DNA from: Defluviitaleaceae bacterium
GTDB lineage: Bacteria; Bacillota; Clostridia; Lachnospirales; UBA5962
Reading direction: 5' to 3'
Assembly (NCBI GenBank): GCA_009787435.1
Contig: WRFW01000215.1
Coordinates: 1 to 17,776, forward strand
DNA length: 17,776 nucleotides
A program made the translations under genes and the position numbers. Below the pieces are notes generated by a model. The model worked only from the letters and a program-made list of their open reading frames with translations, ran no database searches and was not told where the DNA came from. Positions 15,308 to 17,776 of this stretch are shown piece after piece; positions within the stretch are counted from its first letter, which is position 1, and each line of letters opens with the position of its first letter.

Positions 15308-15406
15308 TAGTTTTTGTGAAAGTTTTTTAAAAAATTTTTTTTGTTAATTTTGGATTAAGTTGTTAAAACTTTCTCAAAATATTTTGTAAATTTGTCTACA
15401 ATTTTT

Positions 15407-15820
15407 TCATAAAATTAGAATTATTGTGCCTACTGTAATTAAAATGCCGCCGATTATAGCTTTTAAGTCTAGTGTTTCACCTAGAAAAATAACAGCCATA
15501 ACCATAGTAATCACAACGCTTAATTTATCTATAGGAACAACTCTAATAACTTCCCCTGTTTGCAGTGCTCTAAAGAAAAACAACCAGCTAGCACCTGTTG
15601 AAATTCCAGATAAAATTAAAAACACTAATGAGCGGGTTGTAATATTAGGTATCTCTCTATGAACGCCTGTTATAAATACAATTGACCAAGCCATAATAAG
15701 CACAACAATGGTGCGTATAGCAGTTGCTAAATTAGCATTAACGTTTTCTATGCCTATTCTTGCTAGTATTGAAGTTGCAGCTGCAAAAACTGCCGCTAAA
15801 ATTGCGTATATTATCCACAT
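15407..15820 (-). CDS. Half-size EamA/DMT-family transporter
   Basis: A 137-residue membrane protein with about five hydrophobic helices and one EamA repeat: an N-terminal WIIYAILAAVFAAATSILARIG helix, SGISTGASWLFFFRALQTGEV (the typical W-x-x-x-x-A-L re-entrant segment), and a C-terminal VVITMVMAVIFLGETL...GGILITVGTI pair. Full-length EamA exporters carry two such repeats in about 300 residues; single-repeat members exist and must assemble as dimers, so this is probably complete rather than truncated. It has GAAAGG before the ATG. It starts 29 bases after the small ORF that follows the restriction gene, so it may belong to the same transcript, although a functional link is not expected. The substrate is unknown. 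Downstream there is only AT-rich sequence with a weak palindrome CAAAATATTTTG (15375-15386). Confidence 0.88.
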   Translation of the reverse strand: MWIIYAILAAVFAAATSILARIGIENVNANLATAIRTIVVLIMAWSIVFITGVHREIPNITTRSLVFLILSGISTGASWLFFFRALQTGEVIRVVPIDKLSVVITMVMAVIFLGETLDLKAIIGGILITVGTIILIL

Positions 15821-15849
15821 AAAGACCTTTCATGTATTAATTTAAAGAG

Positions 15850-15999
15850 TTATTCATTAAGATTTTTGTCTACTTGCAAGGCTGTTATAGTGTAAATATT
15901 ATTAGCAATACCAAAATTTAACGATAACAAAAATAATGTTGGTGTAAATGAAGTGAAAAAATAGAAAAATCTAAATAATAGGCTTGTACCAAATAGCAT
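15850..15999 (-). CDS. Small membrane protein, 49 residues, coupled to the restriction gene
   Basis: A 49-codon frame starting at ATG 15999, four bases beyond the nuclease stop (16004). AAAGGTG lies about seven bases upstream, inside the nuclease coding end, so translational coupling is likely. The product begins MLFGTSLLFRFFYFF, continues through TSFTPTLFLLSLNFGIA, and ends in a polar tail with VDKNLNE. That is one long or two short membrane segments, then a hydrophilic C-terminus. I do not recognise it. The N-terminus resembles the first helices of larger membrane proteins of the RF-FYF-S-x-x-P type, so it may be a remnant. No continuation is visible in the 29 bases before the EamA gene. 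Spacing and ribosome binding site favour a real small protein. Confidence 0.5.
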   Translation of the reverse strand: MLFGTSLLFRFFYFFTSFTPTLFLLSLNFGIANNIYTITALQVDKNLNE

Positions 16000-16003
16000 T
16001 TAT

Positions 16004-16891
16004 TCACACCTTTTGTAAGTATTCTTTCATAAATTTTTTTATTTCAAGACCTCTCTTACTATTATCTTCAAATATGGTTAAATATTTTCTAAACGCGAGT
16101 CCTGTTGGAAAGATTACAGGAAAAATATCATTCAAAATACGTTCGTCCGTAAATAGATTTTTCCAAATACTGTTTGTAATCTTGTTTGGTGATATTTGAT
16201 TTATAACTTCATTTATATTTTCTTCATCATCAAAGTTGATATTAGGGTGTTCTGGTATTCCATCTTTCCATGATTTTAATTGCCCAATAAATACATCCCA
16301 AAAAGATTTTTCTTCTAGTTCATTTGAGATATTAAAAAATTCTTCTCCATAAACTAAATGCATACTGTCTTTATCTTTTTGTAAAATTTCTATTTTAATT
16401 TTAGCTTCATAAAAGTTCTTATTCTTCCTAAGGCTATCATCAACAAACCACATTATAGCGGTTACTGTGTAACCATTAAAGACTTTTTCTATAATCTCGT
16501 ATTTTTCACTGAAATTTGTATATTGACCACGCTTTTTCGTACTATCATGGTCATCACGTACTTTTTGTTCAACCATGTAAACAGTTTTTGTATTTTCTGA
16601 TTTAAAGAGAAGGTCTATATTATATATTTGACCAGTATTAGTAATTATGCGTTTTTCAAGATTTTCAAAACCTATATACTCCATATATTTTTCAAATATT
16701 GCTTCAAGAGCATCACCAAAGCGAATTTCATAAGATTGTGAAATGTTTTGAATTATTTTACTATATGGTTTTGTTGGTCTAAATAAGCCGACATATCTAT
16801 CTGGGTATTTTGCAATTTTTTCAAGAAGTTTAGTCAGATTTTCTTCAAAAATTTTTTTATTTATTATTTCATTAAATTCTTGTTGTTTCAT
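16004..16891 (-). CDS. Type II restriction endonuclease, HinfI/HpyAIV-like (predicted GANTC)
   Basis: A 295-residue PD-(D/E)XK-type nuclease. The likely catalytic residues are D93 in YNIDLLF and E108/K110 in MVEQKVRDDHD, separated by the short spacing usual for this fold. The block EQKVRDDHDSTKKRGQ (108-123) is characteristic of the HinfI/HpyAIV-like group as I remember it. The sequence after it (IMWFVDDSLRKNKNFY) carries the next core strand. Its ATG lies 20 bases inside the end of the methylase gene, with AGGGGG five bases upstream; methylase before nuclease with overlap is a common order that lets protection precede cutting. The predicted site GANTC rests on the partner methylase being of the HinfI/CcrM class and on the low number of GANTC sites in the window. 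The nuclease appears intact. Confidence 0.82.
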   Translation of the reverse strand: MKQQEFNEIINKKIFEENLTKLLEKIAKYPDRYVGLFRPTKPYSKIIQNISQSYEIRFGDALEAIFEKYMEYIGFENLEKRIITNTGQIYNIDLLFKSENTKTVYMVEQKVRDDHDSTKKRGQYTNFSEKYEIIEKVFNGYTVTAIMWFVDDSLRKNKNFYEAKIKIEILQKDKDSMHLVYGEEFFNISNELEEKSFWDVFIGQLKSWKDGIPEHPNINFDDEENINEVINQISPNKITNSIWKNLFTDERILNDIFPVIFPTGLAFRKYLTIFEDNSKRGLEIKKFMKEYLQKV

Positions 16892-17776
16892 TATTACCCC
16901 CTAATTCTTTTTTTCTGTATTTTTTCCTAAATTCATTTATTGATATATAGTTATCATTATTTTTAACAAACCAGTAGTCCCAACCATTATTATTGGTCTT
17001 ATTAAGAAGTGCGGCTGACAATTTATGTATAGACAATTCTTCTTTAGTGTCCTTGTCTATAACATGTCCTTTTTCACTTATAAAACCTTTTAACTCTTTA
17101 TTTTTCGTATATAATTCTTGTCCAATTTTAAAGTAATCTTTTGCTACAAGCTCTGCCATAGAAACTTTCTCATCTGGAATGTCAAAAGAGTTATTAATTA
17201 ATTCTTCGTTTGATGATAGGATTACATTATCTAGTCTCACTTTTGAAGCATTTAAGTAAGTTTCATTTTTTTCTATTCCTATATAGTTTCTATCGTATTT
17301 AAGAGCAGCAACTCCTGTAGTTGCTGTCCCAGAAAAAGGGTCTAAAATAACATCGCCTTTTTTCGTAGAAGATAAAATTATATTTTCTAATAATTTTAAG
17401 GGTTTTTGTGTATTGTGTAACTTATTTCCGTCTTCATCTATTAATCTTTCTTTTCCTGTACAAAGGGGTATATTCCAAACACTTTTCATTTGTTTACCAT
17501 CATTTATATACTTCATTGTCTTATAGTTAAATGTAGCTTTTGCACTTTTATCTTTTACACATCTAATAAGCGTTTCATGAGAGTTACAGAATCTTGTACC
17601 TTTCATATTAGGGACGGGGTTTGATTTTTCCCAAATTATATCGTTTAATATCCAAAAACCATTAGTTAATAAAATATGCCCTGTACTATATATATTTTGA
17701 AATGAACCGATTACCCATAAAGAACCATTTTTCTTTAGTATACGTTTGCATTCTAATAGCCATTTTTCAGTATATA
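16872..17776 (-). CDS. DNA adenine-N6 methyltransferase, beta class with RAMA domain (M.HinfI/CcrM-like), N-terminus off window
   Basis: Partial gene: the frame stays open past the internal ATG at 17606 to the window edge, adding about 56 residues (EKWLLECKRILKKNG, then LWVIGSFQNIY, then NDIIWEKSNPVPN), so 17606 is not the start. Motif order is that of beta-class methylases: WVIGSF, W-E-K-S-NPVPN (VIII), HNTQKPLKLLE (X), ILDPFSGTATTG (SAM motif I) and YIGIE. The DPPY motif lies outside. The last 75 residues are a RAMA domain: GHVIDKDTKEELSIHKLSAA followed by NNNGWDYWFV, as in CcrM and M.HinfI, which methylate the adenine in GANTC. About 300 residues are visible; such enzymes have about 360, so roughly 60 are missing. 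Motif I has Ala where the third Gly is common. It is the first visible gene of the restriction-modification operon. Confidence 0.92.
   Translation of the reverse strand, partial: YTEKWLLECKRILKKNGSLWVIGSFQNIYSTGHILLTNGFWILNDIIWEKSNPVPNMKGTRFCNSHETLIRCVKDKSAKATFNYKTMKYINDGKQMKSVWNIPLCTGKERLIDEDGNKLHNTQKPLKLLENIILSSTKKGDVILDPFSGTATTGVAALKYDRNYIGIEKNETYLNASKVRLDNVILSSNEELINNSFDIPDEKVSMAELVAKDYFKIGQELYTKNKELKGFISEKGHVIDKDTKEELSIHKLSAALLNKTNNNGWDYWFVKNNDNYISINEFRKKYRKKELGGNNETTRI

Noticed and set aside
15325..15345. A/T palindrome near GTTTTTTAAAAAATTTT as a terminator
   Set aside because: It is pure A/T and lies inside the upstream region of the large surface-protein gene; no G/C stem supports it.
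15407..15820. EamA gene as a truncated pseudogene
   Set aside because: It has a normal start, a ribosome binding site and a complete single repeat; half-size members are known.
17607..17776. Treating ATG 17606 as the methylase start
   Set aside because: The upstream frame stays open and encodes conserved methylase sequence (WVIGSF, then NDIIWEKSNPVPN), so the gene runs off the window.

Overview
The window looks like a low-GC Gram-positive chromosome, probably a clostridium of Lachnospiraceae-like affinity. The sequence is AT-rich throughout. Genes have AGGAGG-type ribosome binding sites and TTGACA-17-TATAAT promoters. The left edge has the Firmicutes order PASTA kinase - rsgA - rpe. Nothing suggests an outer membrane. 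No rRNA, tRNA, CRISPR array or insertion sequence was found. The lineage is an inference from gene order and style, not from a search.

Layout. 1-3373 (+): a tightly packed operon with the extracellular end of a PrkC-type PASTA kinase, the ribosome GTPase RsgA, ribulose-phosphate epimerase Rpe and two prepilin-like genes. It ends at a bidirectional terminator with an 11-C run. 3465-5114 (-): a secreted LCAT-like lipase/acyltransferase, divergent from an unrecognised 184-residue gene (5286-5840, +). 8955-5889 (-): an unrecognised 164-residue gene and a KDPG/KHG aldolase behind a perfect-consensus promoter, then a folded intercistronic segment, a BtuF/FhuD-like lipoprotein and a FecCD-type permease without an adjacent ATPase. 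9265/9295-10131 (+): the rRNA dimethyltransferase RsmA/KsgA, convergent with a four-helix, four-histidine membrane protein (10135-10533, -). 10666-15234 (-): a 1522-residue secreted protein with three 5'-nucleotidase C-terminal-like modules, three InlB-like repeats and one metallophosphoesterase domain whose active-site motifs are altered. 15407-17776 (-): a HinfI-like type II restriction-modification operon (methylase running off the window, then nuclease), a coupled 49-codon membrane-protein ORF that is easy to overlook, and a half-size EamA transporter.

How it fits together. The left operon links cell-wall sensing (PASTA kinase), ribosome assembly and pentose-phosphate metabolism with two pilin-like proteins. 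The middle holds surface or uptake functions (lipase, substrate-binding lipoprotein and permease, large nucleotidase-like surface protein) mixed with housekeeping genes. The right end is a defence module. GANTC, the site expected for the restriction-modification pair, appears rare in the window (9 sites by eye), which fits long exposure to such a system. The least explained parts are the large nucleotidase-like protein, the pilin pair in the kinase operon, the small ORF behind the restriction gene, and the two unrecognised soluble proteins.
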